A stretch of 64,000 bases of DNA from NCBI GenBank assembly GCA_949128115.1, contig OX421964.1, forward strand, positions 12,672,892 to 12,736,891. The letters run 5' to 3'. Source of the DNA: Anaspis maculata. Lineage: Eukaryota; Arthropoda; Insecta; Coleoptera; Scraptiidae. The position numbers and the translations under genes were made by a program. Numbering within the stretch: position 1 is the first letter of the stretch; each line of letters starts with the position of its first letter. This document shows, one piece after another, positions 21,700 through 33,275 of this stretch. The notes below the pieces were generated by a model. The model did no database searches and was not told the DNA's origin. It was given only the letters and a program-made list of their open reading frames with translations.

Positions 21700-23285
21700 C
21701 AAAACAGCTGAGTACCGACGTAATATCAGTGTATCATCAGAATATTCAGCAAACGGTAATTCTGTGGATATTATCCGTGAGGTGCTGAAAGTGGATGTGA
21801 TGTGGTCTGCTCGACTAAGACTTGGAAAAAAACAGAAGAACAAAATAATGAAGAATTTCACGATAGATGATTGGAGTTTTATATCCTGTTATAGAAGGTA
21901 AGACGGCCGGCATAGTGGTGCAGCAGTGTATGCAAAAGGGAACATTACAGCCAGACAGAGTGAGGGCATCAAATCATTTTCGGCCGTGTATGAATTTGGG
22001 TGTGCGGCAATAGAATGCACAATTGGAAGAACTTAAGGACGGAGTTAAATTGGTAAAATGAGGCGTTGCGGAATCAATCAATGTGGGTTTATTCCTTGAC
22101 AGAAATTTATCATTCAGGTCTTTTTGGAAAGCTACAAGGATGTACTTTGGTTTGCGCCTATAGAAATTTCCAAAATCAAAAAAAAATCAAGTTTTGGGAA
22201 AATAATTTTTGGATTTCAAAAGTGTCTATAGGCTCAAACCAAAGTAAATCCTTGTAGCTTTACAAAAAGACCTGAATGGTGAATTTCTGTCAAGGAATAA
22301 ACCTCGGAATAAACCCACACTGATTGATTCCGCAACGCCTTATTTCGCCAATATGATGACTGTCCTTAACATGTGATATTATCAGTACATAGGCCTCCAG
22401 ATGCGAACGTCGTTTTGTTTTTGAACAGGTTGGAACAGATTCTGAATCATGTTAGCTTGGGAAACAAAAACATCATTATTACGGGAGATTTTCAACATTG
22501 ACGTAATTAAAGATAGCATAAACACCAGATGACTCAAGTCACTGCCTGGACTCCTCGTATAGAATCATGATTACTGAACCCACAAGGATTTCTCAAAATA
22601 GTAGTAGTTGTGTTTATATTTTTTTCTTACGAAATGTCAGGGATTATGAGGGTGTGGTTCTGGATAGGTACTTATGTTTCAGATCACACGAGGCAAATCC
22701 CTTTGGTTTCAGTGAAGAACTCGGTGCAGGTGCCAGAGTATTGCTTACAAAAGAAACTTTTGTCAGGTAAACATTTATGAATTCTCGAGTAAATTCTTAT
22801 CGAAATTAAATGAAAGAAGTTGGCATGATGTGTACACAGTGGATGAGGGAGACGTCAACGGGCAGTGGAATGCATTTATGAGTGAGTTCATGGGATGCAT
22901 TTGGTCAAAGTTTTCCATCGAGCTACACTTAGATTGTGCAAAAAAAATGAAGAAATGCAACGAACGATTGGATGCCCTATATGTTACCTCTCCGGTGAAC
23001 ACTGCATACATGATTTCGTACAATGGGTTGAAGGCTGAATGTAATAAATTGCTAGTAGAAACAAGACAAAATATCACCAACGGAAAATTGTTGAGTAAGA
23101 AAATAAAAATAAATGTATGTGGGGAATTAACAATGAACTATTTGGTGGAAAGATAAGCAATAAACGAGGTTTTGCTTTCCAGGGAGTGCCTTCTAAAATC
23201 GCAGACAGCTATAATAACTATGTAAGAAACGCGGCAGTAAATCTGAGGTCAAATCAAATAAACGTTCCATTCTCTACAAAGTAGG
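21700..23285 (+). pseudogene. Decayed non-LTR retrotransposon (LINE), endonuclease to mid-region
   Basis: Pieces of a LINE ORF2 appear in shifting frames. First comes an endonuclease segment with EFGCAAIECTIGR; after an insertion come HRPPD, a GDF tripeptide and MITEPTRIS. Then an open stretch (22830-23156) contains KLNERSWHDVY-like sequence and a long spacer. Stops and frameshifts are frequent, and the GDF motif is immediately followed by a one-base shift. The order matches the APE-type endonuclease and the linker before reverse transcriptase in Jockey/CR1-like elements. A TTAA-flanked MITE (22033-22369) splits the endonuclease part. Confidence 0.65.
22033..22369. mobile_element. 337-bp foldback MITE flanked by TTAA (piggyBac-type)
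   Basis: The ends are TTAA|GGACGGAGTTAAATTGG and, on the other strand, TTAA|GGACAGTCATCATATTGG. Both continue into GGCGTTGCGGAATCAATCA. The arms meet around an A-rich loop. TTAA at both ends is the piggyBac target signature. It is inserted in the endonuclease region of a LINE; half copies lie at 5655-5800 and 62143-62335. Confidence 0.75.
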
Positions 23286-23338
23286 AGGGCAAATCTTGAG
23301 GTTTAAGACGAATCAATGGTCTCAAATTTCTTTTCTGG

Positions 23339-23371
23339 CAACGTTTCGACGTGATTTACGTCTTCTTCGGG
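23339..23371 (-). ncRNA. Degenerate hammerhead-like motif
   Basis: The minus strand reads CCGAAGA, A, a 5-bp hairpin (GACGT-AAATC-ACGTC), then GAAACG. This resembles the hammerhead core with U4 changed to C, one extra base before stem II and no proper stem III. It lies just past the decayed LINE. Confidence 0.2.
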
Positions 23372-23663
23372 CCTGTATATCAAAAATTAGGCAGGTACAT
23401 TCAATAATATATGAACAGAACTCACCGAAAAAAGTTGAAAGTGATATAGAAGCATATAAAATGTATAAAACAGAAGAAATAATTGTAAATGGATATTATT
23501 GTCAGTCGATATTTTTTGACAGTGTACCAGTTGAAGACTGTGGACACCGTTCTAAATTTCATTTCTAGACCTTTATCTATGTGTCTCTACCTATGTGTAG
23601 GAGTGTAGATATCATGTGTAGGTTACAAATGAATTTTGGTTATTAGATCTAAATACACATTAC

Positions 23664-24177
23664 TAGGGAGCGGATTTATATGCGGTTAAAAAGCTTGAAA
23701 TATCCAGTTTATATGCGCTCAAAAAGTATCAAAATATGCGGTAAAAATGTTCAAATAAAGCAATAAGTGCGAGTAAATAAGTGATATAAGCTGCAAAAAT
23801 ATTGAAAATTTAAGCGTTTAGATGTAAAACCAACCAACCAACTCTGACCATTGAAGTAAAGAAAAATTTTTCTTATAAAATTCCCATTTTTTTCTCTTAG
23901 AATGGAAAAATCTTGATTCTTCTGGCACATCTAGATAAAATGGCCAAAATATTCACAAGATTTCAGTTATATGCAAAAATATGGACTGAATATGCGGCTA
24001 TATGCGATTATATGGACTATCAATTTGTATGCGATAAAAACTCAAAATAATAAATTATATGCGAAATAAAACTTGGTGTTTAGGTTCCTTATAGGTGGGA
24101 ACGTCAAGCTGCAAGTCGACAGTTGCATCCAACTTAGCGAATAGAACATATGTAAAAAATTATAAATCCGCTCTCTA
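23664..24177 (+). mobile_element. 514-bp hAT-type MITE with TATGCG subterminal repeats
   Basis: The termini TAGGGAGCGGATTTATA and TATAAATCCGCTCTCTA are inverted. They are flanked by near-identical octamers, CACATTAC (23656-23663) and CATATTAC (24178-24185). Inside each end the hexamer TATGCG recurs, as expected for transposase-binding arrays. The sister copy at 57948-58461 has the same length. Confidence 0.8.
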
Positions 24178-24185
24178 CATATTAC

Positions 24186-26795
24186 TTGAATTCCGGGTGT
24201 CGGTTCTAGAATTCAGACTGTTTTTGAACTTCTTAATAAAAATCATTTCAGATACTAAACGTTTTGACAAAATTGGTTCATAATCTAAAATTTCAATTTG
24301 ATCGAATTGAAAAGAGTGTCCGGAAGTTTTAACATGTTACATAGGGCAGTTTTCCCTTCTTCTTTATCTGTGGTGAAATTGATGATTCTGCAGTCATTTT
24401 TGTGGGTATAAAGGGTGTAAATTCTCTACAAAGGGAATCAAAAGTAACAATAATAGTTGTTTATAACACCAAGGGACTAAAATGAGTTTTTATTCCCGTA
24501 GGTGAAGTTTGATTCATTGTGAAGGAATTCACCCAAGGAAATGAGAATGAACGTCAGTCCCGTGGTGTATACAAGACTTTTCGCAACACCGAAGTACCAT
24601 TTACATATACCAATTCCATTCATTCTAAAAGTTTGGCGTTTGAAGGGAGAGCGCGCTGTAACAAAAGGGCTAATAGCCAGGCGCGTGCTGGCCCACCGGG
24701 CAGCCGGGCATTTCCCGGTAGGCCCTCAGCCATCTGGCCGTTTGGGGCCTCTCTTGTTCATTTTTTGTTTGTTTTTGTTTAAAAGAAAGTATACTTGATA
24801 AAAGGCGTCCTCAATGAAAAGTCCTCATACTTGGGTTCTTTTGAATGAAAAAATATTGGGGGAGAATGCCAAGGCAGGTCGATTTTTTTTATTTCTAGGG
24901 GAACACCTAGAATGATGTGTGTTTGAGATGATGTAGTTTAGAGACTCATTATTAATATTTCACATTTAGTAGATTGTTGATTTTTTTCCAAAATAAGTAA
25001 TTCTTATATCATGTTATGTTTTTGAGACTGATTTTTTTTTAGGTTTAGATGTTCTTTCAAAGTCTTGCCACAGGTTTTTGATGTTTTTATTATTGGTCGA
25101 CGCGCGTTTCGGCACTGAAGGCCATTTTCAAGACGACGACGTATGAAAATCCAAAATGGTCGCAGCAAAAAAGTTGTCAAATGTGAATGTGAACGGCCTC
25201 TATTTTTGAAACGCGACCCCTAGGCGAGCCCTCAGAGTCAACTCAGAGCAAATCGAGGAGCAAATTTTTCAGTTGATTGGAAAAAACTGTCGGAGTTTTG
25301 AAAATTTGACAGAAATGTTCGACAAGGTGTATGTACTGATAAACATAAACATACCAAACGTTCCCAGCTCTACCTGTTGCGCTAGAGCCGCCATCTTGGG
25401 AAAAGTACTCCGGAAAGGTACTCCAATCCCAATTTTTTCCTCCAAGCATATAATAATAATAATGAGAATAATAATAATGGAAGGACTTTATTGAGGCGGA
25501 GTTTTGCTATCCCGGAGAACAGTGAAATAGACCGTGAGTCCGTGGAATACTTGGGTGTAAAATCGACAAAATTCAGTACAATGACAATGACATACAAGAC
25601 CATGCCTCTTTGATTTAGAATGAAGGCCACGTCTAGAATTCGATTGAATCACCTCTAACAGACCATTGAAAACCAAAGATTTTGAAATTCTACAAAATTT
25701 TTAAAAACAATAAACTTTTTTCAACTCCTTTCTGATTTGGACTGTAGCCTACATTTTGTTGGGATATGGGTAGCCAACATCTGTACAACATTTCAAGACA
25801 ATATATTCAGCCATAAGACAAAAATTTGCCAACGTATACACCTAAGTTTTTTTTTCAATCCATCTCAATAACATATCTAAAAAAAATTGGGTGAATAACT
25901 TTTCTTATAGAGGATATATTACGACGTTATTTGAAAAACAAAATGTAATCGATTATTGCTAATGATTAGCGTATTATAATCAGAAAACTTGATCGAAGGA
26001 CCATTTTTCCGAAATGGCGGCTCGAGCACAACAGATAGAAGTATGGACTTTTAGTCAAAAGGTGATCTTTCGACACCCTCTACCTATTTTTGTTATTTTG
26101 AGAACTCTAGTAAACTCTTCTTAACAGATCAAAAAGCAATGTTTTCGAACTTGTAATTTTCTATAATATAGGTACAGGGTGGATCGTGAATCATGAAAAT
26201 ACTTCAAAAATGCATGCGGAAAATTTCAAATGGGAACTTTTCATGCTATTTGTTGCTTTACATCAGTTTTATAGCCTCTACAACTTTTCACGAGCTTTTG
26301 AAAGGCAAAAATAATAGATTTTCAAGATTTATGACACACCGAAACAAATCAAAAATCACATTCAAAGGTTCAAAAAATGTGCTTTTTGATCTGATCGAAA
26401 GAGTTTACTGAATTTTTCCGAAATAACAAAAATGAAAGTGGTCGCAGGACCACCTTTTGACCCTCCATATTTCCAAAAACTAAAATCATACGGACAGTTT
26501 TGGAGCATTTTTCTACCTGCCGTTCAATTTCTCACTACATTTTCACAAACACCCTGCATTATGTTAGGAGTAGGAACACATTCAAGATCGAGTCGAAAAA
26601 ATGCTTGGTGGTTTATTTTAATAAATTCACAAAAACCGATACAGATAAGAAGGAAGAAGAGGTTTAACGAGCCGCCATAGCTTAAGAAATCAGAATCATG
26701 ATTTTTTCAATAATCTTCAATTCAATTCAATTCAATTTCATTAGTTCTGACTTCTGAGGAAAGCATTTTGTATGTAGGTACAGTATTTGTATATA
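24186..26795. other. No gene; assorted repeat fragments
   Basis: A GC-richer patch (24640-24760) sits in otherwise AT-rich sequence. A hammerhead-like motif lies at 25097-25135 and a (TAA)n/(AAT)n microsatellite at 25451-25480. A CAGGGTG left end at 26173 has no convincing partner. ORFs here are short and unrecognised. Confidence 0.35.
25097..25135 (-). ncRNA. Hammerhead-like motif with GTC cleavage triplet
   Basis: The minus strand reads GTC, TTGAAAA, T, a hairpin (GGC-CTTCAGT-GCC), GAA, a short stem III (AC-GCGC-GT), then C, then GAC. The leading GTC and trailing GAC can form stem I, and GTC is the classical cleavage triplet. The catalytic core is altered (C3 to U, G8 to A, an extra base), so activity is unlikely. 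Confidence 0.25.
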
Positions 26796-27355
26796 CAGGG
26801 TGTTTCATGACTTATACGACATAGCTTAAGGATAGATCCAGTTTTTTGAGGCGGATCCGGATCTGGCTTCGAAATTTTTCTAAGATCCTGTGTTTCAAAG
26901 TTACAGGGTGATTTATGTATTTTGGTCAAAACTTTGATAGGTCATAACATTGGAACAAATGAATGGAATCGAATGAAATTTGACAGGGAAAGTCTCTTAC
27001 CAAGAACAATTACAATGACCAACAAGGCATAGAAAAATCCAGGGCCGGACTAAAAAAAAATGGCCCCCATTAATTATTGGGCAAAAAAGCCATTTTCGCA
27101 TCGGATTCCTAAAAAAATGCCATTGTATTTGGAAAGTTGAGAAAATATGCTACAGAATCAGCTATACAATACGAACGGCACACCCCAATAGATTCAGTAA
27201 AAAAATAAAATGAAAAAAATTTAAAATTTTATTAGCGATATTTCCTGTATGATTTGAGGTAATTCATCGCAATTACTACTTTTCAAACAGGAAACAAGCA
27301 ACATTTGAAAAAAAAATCAAAACTCCTAATAGGTAATGAATACATTACATGTTAT

Positions 27356-27715
27356 TTACAAATGGTTTTCCAAATGCCCTTCCCCAACTTCGACGCATTT
27401 TCTACATCTCGTCACTAAAAGTCCAGTGGCTTTTCGAATGGTTGGTCTATTGTTCCGCGTTTCATTAAAAACTGCAATGATTTTTTCTCTGCAATCATTC
27501 CAGGTGTTCATTTCCGTCTTGTAGACCTCTAGATCTTTCATGTGGCCCCATACATAGTAATCTAGGACTGTGAGATCAGGAGATCTGGGAGGCCAGGAAC
27601 AAGGACCCCCGCGACCAATCCAGCGATGGGGGTATTCTGTATCCAAGTATTCTCTGACGTTTAATGAAAAATTAGACGGTGCCCCAATTGCATTCTGATG
27701 TAGAATTATTTTTCT
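27356..27715 (-). pseudogene. Mariner-superfamily transposase fragment, left arm
   Basis: About 110 residues are readable: a degenerate GAPSNF (normally DGAPPHF), then YPHRWIGRGGP, WPPRSPDLTVLDYYVWGH and a C-terminal CRKCVEVGEGHLENHL. The WPPRSPDL..LD..VWG block is the hallmark of DDE transposases of the Tc1/mariner superfamily. The N-terminal DNA-binding part and first catalytic Asp are absent, and the second catalytic Asp is lost. Confidence 0.75.
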
Positions 27716-28351
27716 TGCTAATCATAAATCACCATAATTATGTGCCTGTTGTTCCGAGGCCTGTTCAAATTGCCATATTTTGGGAAGTAGAGCAGCTGCA
27801 GACACCGGCACCTCTCTAATTGAAGCTTAGATTTAGGCCTTATTTTTACAAAAAAGAAGAATTGTATTGGCTGAACGGTTTCTGAGAAAATCACGCCGGG
27901 ATGTTCCAGCTGGGATACACTGTCTTGTGTATTGAAGTGAAAAATGAAAAAGGACCTGCCTTGTGACATCCGGCGCCGTGAGATAGAGAGAGCGCTCTCT
28001 TTGCATGGTCCGCTGATGTCCAGCGCGACACGGTAGGGTAGGTTGTGAGTTGAAAAATGGAGGGATACACAATAACAATAATGAGAAGTCCGAAATCGCC
28101 CTCGCACAACGCGGGTGGCGAAACGGAACCGAGGAGAAACGAAAAAAATAAAGAGAATCTTCAAAACTGAAACTGAAGAATTCCCACTTATGGGCACACG
28201 GAAACCCTCATGTCACGGTACAGAAGAACTCTCAGCGGAGGTTTTCACTGAATTTGTGGTGCGGAGTGGTTGATGACATTTTGACTGGGCTACATTTCTT
28301 TGAGAAACGGCTGACGGGGAAAGGCTAACTAAACTTGCTCCAAAATGTTTT

Positions 28352-28702
28352 GCCTATTTTCAACAAAATGGGACACCGCCTCATTTTTCATTAAACGTCA
28401 GAAGCTTGAACGCAGAATACCCCCGCTGGATTGGTCGCGGGGGTCCTCATTCCTGGCCTCCCAGATCTCCCGATCTCACAGTCCTAGATTACTATGTATG
28501 GGGCCACATTAAAGATATGGTTTACAATACAGAAGTGAGCACCAAGGAGGATTTGAGAGAAAGGATCATCACAGCTGCTGAAGAAATGCGGAACATTAGG
28601 CTAATCATTCGAAAAGTCACTAGACATTTATTGACGAGATGTAGAAAATGCGTCGAAGTTGGGGGAGGGCATTTGGAGAACCATTTTGTAAATAACATGT
28701 AA
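28352..28702 (+). pseudogene. Mariner-superfamily transposase fragment, right arm
   Basis: An open frame contains FQQNGTPPHFSLNVR, RWIGRGGP, WPPRSPDLTVLDYYVWGH and CRKCVEVGGGHLENHF, ending at 28702. The second catalytic Asp (QQDGAP in active relatives) is Asn here. The third Asp (VLD) is present, about 39-41 residues downstream, close to DD41D-type spacing. It is the mirror-image partner of the 27356-27715 fragment and cannot be active. Confidence 0.75.
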
Positions 28703-29339
28703 TGTATTTATCACCTATTGTTAGGAGTTTTGATTTTTTTTTCCAAATGTTGCTCGTTTCCTGTTTGAAAAGTGGTAATTGCGATGAATTATCTCAAATC
28801 ATTCAGGAAATATCGCTATTAAAATTTTCAATTTTTTTTATTTTATTTTTTTACTAAACCTACTGAGGTGTGCCGTTCGTATTGGATAGCTGATTCTGTA
28901 GCATTTTTTCTCAACTTTCCAAATACAATGGCATTTTTTTAGGAATCCGATGCGAAAATGGCTTTTTTGTCCAAGAATTAATGGGGGCCATTTTTTTTTA
29001 GTCCGGCCCTGGATTTTTCCATGCCTTGTTGGTCATTGTAATTGTTCTTGGTGAGAGACTTTTCCTGTCAAATTTCATTCGACTCCATTCATTTGTTCCA
29101 AAGTTATGACCAATCAAAGTTTTGACCAAAATACATAAATCACCCTGTAACTTTGAAACGCAGGATCTTAGAAAAATTTCGAAGCCAGATCCGGATCCGC
29201 CTCAAAAAACTGGATCTATCCTTAAGCTATGTCGTATAAGTCATGAAACACCCTGTATAAATAAAACAATTCACTACATGCTATGGAACACGTCAAAAAA
29301 CACCTATAACTAAAATTAACAAATATGTATAATACAAAC

Positions 29340-30075
29340 ACGATAGTAAATATCACAGTGGTTATTCCCTGAACACCGAGTCATCATGGATGAACTCGCT
29401 GATCGAGTAATACGCTCTCGTTCTCAATATCTTTTTGAGCTTCTTTCGCAATGTGACCTCCGGCATCAGCCTCCAGCACAGCGGCACCCTGTTGTAGACA
29501 GAAATCACAAAAGATTTTACGTTCCTTTGAAGGTAAGTGTATTTTAATTTCCCGTTTTTTAAATGATATCTGTTCCTTGTCATGTATTCATGTTGAAATT
29601 TGTTTTCTAGAAACAATTCTGGATTTTTTATTGCAAAAATGATGCCCTCCAAAACTGCCAAGCTGTACAGTGTCAAAATTCCGTTACGAATAAAGAGGTT
29701 CCTGCAACTTTCCCTATTTTTTAGACCCAGAATGCGCCTTAAAATTCGCTTTTGAGTCAGGAATATCCGGTTAGCCTCCGTGGAGCTAGTCCACAAAATT
29801 ACGCCGTATCTGATTCTCGACTCCACCAGCGAACGCAGCGTCAGTGCCCACCATGTTCCTTATTGTACCAAGAGCAAAACAATATCTCGATAAGTCACCG
29901 GACAGGGCAGCTATATGACTCCTCCAATCTAACCGCAAGTCTACCGTTATACCAAGGAACGTGGCAGCTTCTGGCACATTTGGAGCATTTCTTGAATTGC
30001 CTTGGCCTATTTTGCGTTTGGTTATTAATGAACACACCTGTAAAGAGGGGCGAAGTCGAGGGCAAAGTTCTATTT
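29340..30075 (-). pseudogene. 3' fragment of a LINE reverse transcriptase ORF
   Basis: Two frames on the minus strand carry the RT thumb and C-terminal region of a Jockey/CR1-like LINE: FLGITVDLRLDWRSHI in one frame, then after a frameshift ESRIRYGVILW, IFLTQKRILRRILG and RESCRNLF in the other. The second piece (29362-29826) runs 154 residues. It is 5'-truncated and abuts the right end of the 26796-29255 element. Confidence 0.75.
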
Positions 30076-30100
30076 TTGATCTCTAATACATTCAAAAATG

Positions 30101-30986
30101 AGCGTCAATAATTTTTTGGGTAAATTTCTCCCGTTCTTGAATGGGCTCCATGATATTCACCGGACATACTGCAGTTCGCCTAGGCATTTCAAAATTCAAA
30201 CACCACTATACTCGAGAGCCTCTTTTATTCACGAAACAAATACTGGGAAATGGACATTTTTTTTTGTGTTTACCTGGCCAATGGTTCGGAATGTTGCATT
30301 GTTGCAATAATCATCATTACCGTAATAGCACCCAACCGAGAATGAATGGGTCTTCTTCACTTGACAAAAAGAGTGTCCCAAAAGCTCGCGTCAGCGCGTC
30401 ACACATAGTGTTGCCAGATCAGTAGAATTTCTACTAAAACTGGTGGATTTGAGTAGCCATCTAGTAGATGGAACGGAGCAAAAATCCAACAAATCCATTT
30501 AGCGGATTCTCTGGTGGTTTTCAGCTGAATTCCATTTTCAGTAGTTTTCGCCAAATTTAATGCCTAAACTTTTCTTTTTGATATCACGAGAGATCACGGT
30601 TCACAATTCCGAAGGGCTATTTTACATTAAGGTTGTCGGCCTACTCATCTGTTGGTGATTTTTACTGTCACATGTCAATCTCGCGCGAAGTGTAGGCCAA
30701 CTGTCAAGTGTAGTGTGTGCTTTCCACCTAGCTCCAAGTTTGGCACACCTGCCATTTACGCATGAGCGGGTGCCAAACGGTGCTTTCCATCTGCGTGTTC
30801 TTAACCAGTTCTGTGCCGTTCATTGAACTACCTAAAATTGTGTGCCATACTATGGAACATGTGTCGTCTGGTGGTATTTGTGTTACCGTCTAGGTGAAAA
30901 GCACCCAGTGTTATTTTTTTCTCCAAAATTTTATTTAACAGGTAACCTATCTATCTACTTCGGTAGGTATGAGGTATGGGTACTAA
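30101..30986. other. No gene seen
   Basis: Only short unrecognised ORFs. A weak inverted pair around GTCGGCCTAC and GTAGGCCAAC (30640-30700) may be a small repeat. Confidence 0.3.
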
Positions 30987-31111
30987 GAGCTCGATACCTG
31001 GCAGGAGCAAAGTTTGGGATGGCGTAACTCGCCAAATACAGCGGTCTGATTGGTTGGTATAGTATTCTATGGTTGGTACCCGCCGTTGCTATGGTAGCAC
31101 TTACGGCTATT
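30987..31111. mobile_element. Second copy of the Harbinger-type MITE, decayed right end
   Basis: Read in reverse orientation it matches the 11819-11957 element: GCTCGATACC, GGCGTAACTCGCCAAATACA, GGTCTGATTGGTTGGTAT and CCGCCGTTGCTATGGTA are shared. The left end follows TAA (30984-30986). The right terminus is lost. Confidence 0.65.
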
Positions 31112-31929
31112 TATTCGCTCCATCTGGACCTCCTGTTGCACCTTGAAATGTCTTTTGTCTCCACGGAACTCCAACCAACCGTCTCCATTTTCTCAGTGTT
31201 GTTGAAGGATTCACTGTTTTGATGCCACATCTTGTTTATTGACCCAGAAACTCGTTTGGTCTTCACCTTTGATCATCTTTATTCCACACTCTGGGTCAGC
31301 TGCAGGGGAAGTTCTCAGATGAAGCTGTAGTTGTGAATTTCTTCCTTCAACAGTTGAATGCGCGTAGGAACTTGCTCTTTCTCTTGGCCAAGGTTTGTTT
31401 TATTCTGTACTGTAACAGAATCTTTCGGATCATAAGTTCCGTTACGGAAAACTTCCCTTCAGGCAACTTAGCTGCTCATTCCATGTGTGACGCAGCTTGA
31501 ACATTTTTGGCCTGTTCGATGCGTCCATCTGTAAAACAGAAGCAAAATCTCGATTACATCTGTATATAAAAGGTATGGTGGAGAACAACATTTAATGGAG
31601 TTCAAAATCCCAAAGCAGGTGAAGAATTCCCGTAAACAGACCTTTCTTAACAAATAGTTGGAAAATGAATAGACCGCAAGGGTCCTCTGACAAAAGACAA
31701 TATGGAGTCCACCTGTGGGAAAATAAAAGTTCGTTTCCAATTCAAGCAGGTAAAGAATTATTGTTACGGACCTTCTTAGCCTAAGATATATTGTTATGTT
31801 CAGCTATATAGGTACTTCGGTTTATCTGCAGCCCTTGTACTGGCAACACTTCAGTGAACTTGTGTCGCAGAAATCTTTTGCATAACAACGTGTAATAACT
31901 TCGAAAGTGCGTAGGCAATCATAATCAAA
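31112..31929. other. No convincing gene; possible decayed coding on minus strand
   Basis: The minus strand at about 31320-31465 has a stop-free run containing FRNGTYDPKDSV and TRIQLLKEEIH, bounded by stops. I cannot assign it. The 5' end of the RING pseudogene transcript may lie near 31800-31929. Confidence 0.25.
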
Positions 31930-32637
31930 ATGAGTGAGTTCCGACGACTGATCCAAACTTCTATCAACAGCTACCAAGCCGAAGCCTTGAACGAACTCCA
32001 GGATCTTCTGGAGAAAGCAAGAGATAAGGAGCAAATTGGTGATTTGGTAGCTACACTCAAGGACGAAGTAAAATGCTCAATCTGCCTGGAACTGCCGATA
32101 GAAGCCTGCGTTACTTGATGCAAACACGTATTTTGCACGTTCTGCCTGACCAGCATACAGAAGAAGAAATGCCCTTTGTGCAGAGCCAATTCGCCTAAAG
32201 CAAAACGTCTTGAGTGTCTGGATACCGTAATCAGAACGGTGAGAACGACTTTTTCAAATATTTGAACATTTCTTATTGCATTAAATTTTTTCAGGTGATG
32301 GAGAAAAGTTTCGAGCCGTGGACTGAACAAGTCAAGGAGAGAGGCTGGACGTCGGACATCGTTCAAAATTTGGACATGATCCGCAGCTGGAAAGAGCTTC
32401 TGGAGCCTTCCATGGACGACCTCCCCAGTCTGAAGGAAGAAATCGATCTCCTCGGCCGGTAAATACGGCGAGGTTCTCGAGAAATTTCCTTGTGACAAGA
32501 AGAATGTACGGGATTTGGAAATCGAAATCACATCGTTGAGCGTGGAGTTTGCTACCCTGCAAGCAAAAATAGACAATATTGATGATGCCAAGGACGCTGA
32601 AATTTCTAATTTTTGGAAATATATGGACTTTTATTGA
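31930..32637 (+). pseudogene. RING-finger (C3HC4) gene broken by a stop and a frameshift
   Basis: Exon 1 (31930-32238) encodes an N-terminal helix (SYQAEALNELQDLLEKARDK) and a RING finger, C-S-I-C, C-K-H-V-F-C-T-F-C and C-P-L-C, the signature of E3 ubiquitin ligases. Codon 63 is TGA (32116-32118), directly before the third zinc-ligand Cys. A 56-bp intron (gtgaga...tttcag) is intact, and exon 2 opens in phase at 32295. The exon 2 frame stops at 32460-32462 (TAA), but a coiled-coil-like frame shifted by one base continues to 32637 (LEIEITSLSVEF). AATAAA at 32644-32649 is a plausible polyadenylation signal. The retained intron argues for decay of a duplicated gene rather than a retrocopy. A sequencing error could explain one defect, less easily both. 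Confidence 0.75.
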
Positions 32638-32769
32638 AATCTGAATAAAGCATTTTCACACTCAACTGTTGTTTCATTATTATTTGCGGAGTGCCAAATC
32701 ACCAAATCAGTGTTTTGAACATGTGACCTTTTTTTTTTTCAAGTTTTCAATCAATGAACGCTGTACTGT

Positions 32770-33002
32770 ATTCTGTATCTCGCTAACGGCTCTTTAACGA
32801 TGATGCATGCATAGAAAGGCAGGTATAGAGAATTCACAGATACAGACAAAAATAGCATGCACATAACGAGATATACATGCCCTATTCTGTACCTCATGAC
32901 AAAACGAGCTTATGTGCATGCTATCTTTGTATGTATCTATGAACTCTCTATACTTCCCTCTCTGTCTACCTACCTTTACGAGTCGTTACGAGGATACAGA
33001 AT
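32770..33002. mobile_element. Palindromic MITE, ATTCTGTATC ends
   Basis: ATTCTGTATCTCG at the left pairs with CGAGGATACAGAAT at the right. Inner matches include ATAGAGA, AGATACA and TAGCATGCACATAA in inverted form. About 233 bp, non-coding. Confidence 0.6.
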
Positions 33003-33022
33003 TGTTCTTATAGAATAGATAT

Positions 33023-33226
33023 TGTTACTAAGCTCGCGACCATCCCGGCTCTTTCCGCGTTGCATTCGGGAAGTATCGAGAGACTGCAGCGGTAGGTCAC
33101 GACACGTCGAGACTTCTGGTGGAGGTGCCGTAGAAGGTACGCGTGTAGTAGTGAATAAAGTGCAGTCTGTTTACAAGTAAATCAGCGCGTTTAATTTCGA
33201 AATATGAGAACCCGAATACCGTAACA
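33023..33226 (+). repeat. 5' LTR, internally deleted
   Basis: It begins TGTTACTAAG and ends CCGTAACA. The first ~140 bp and last ~60 bp match the 3' LTR, but about 230 bp in the middle are missing relative to it. TGGTGGCAGAAGTGG follows at 33229 as a probable primer-binding site. Confidence 0.8.
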
Positions 33227-33275
33227 TTTGGTGGCAGAAGTGGATATTCCGAAATTTGGAAATTTCAACTGCTGA

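Larger units (their letters stand above)
26796..29255. mobile_element. 2.46-kb CAGGGTG foldback carrying transposase remnants in both arms
   Basis: Ends TA|CAGGGTGTTTCATGAC and GTCATGAAACACCCTG|TA are perfectly inverted. The arms (about 26796-27700 and 28350-29255) are strongly similar inverted copies. Each carries a C-terminal mariner-type transposase fragment reading outward from the centre. The central ~650 bp is unique. It links the small CAGGGTG elements of this window to a mariner-superfamily source. Confidence 0.8.

Noticed and set aside
32107..32130. TGA in the RING gene as a selenocysteine codon
   Set aside because: The zinc-ligand Cys follows it as a normal TGC, no SECIS-like structure is evident, and the downstream frame is also broken.
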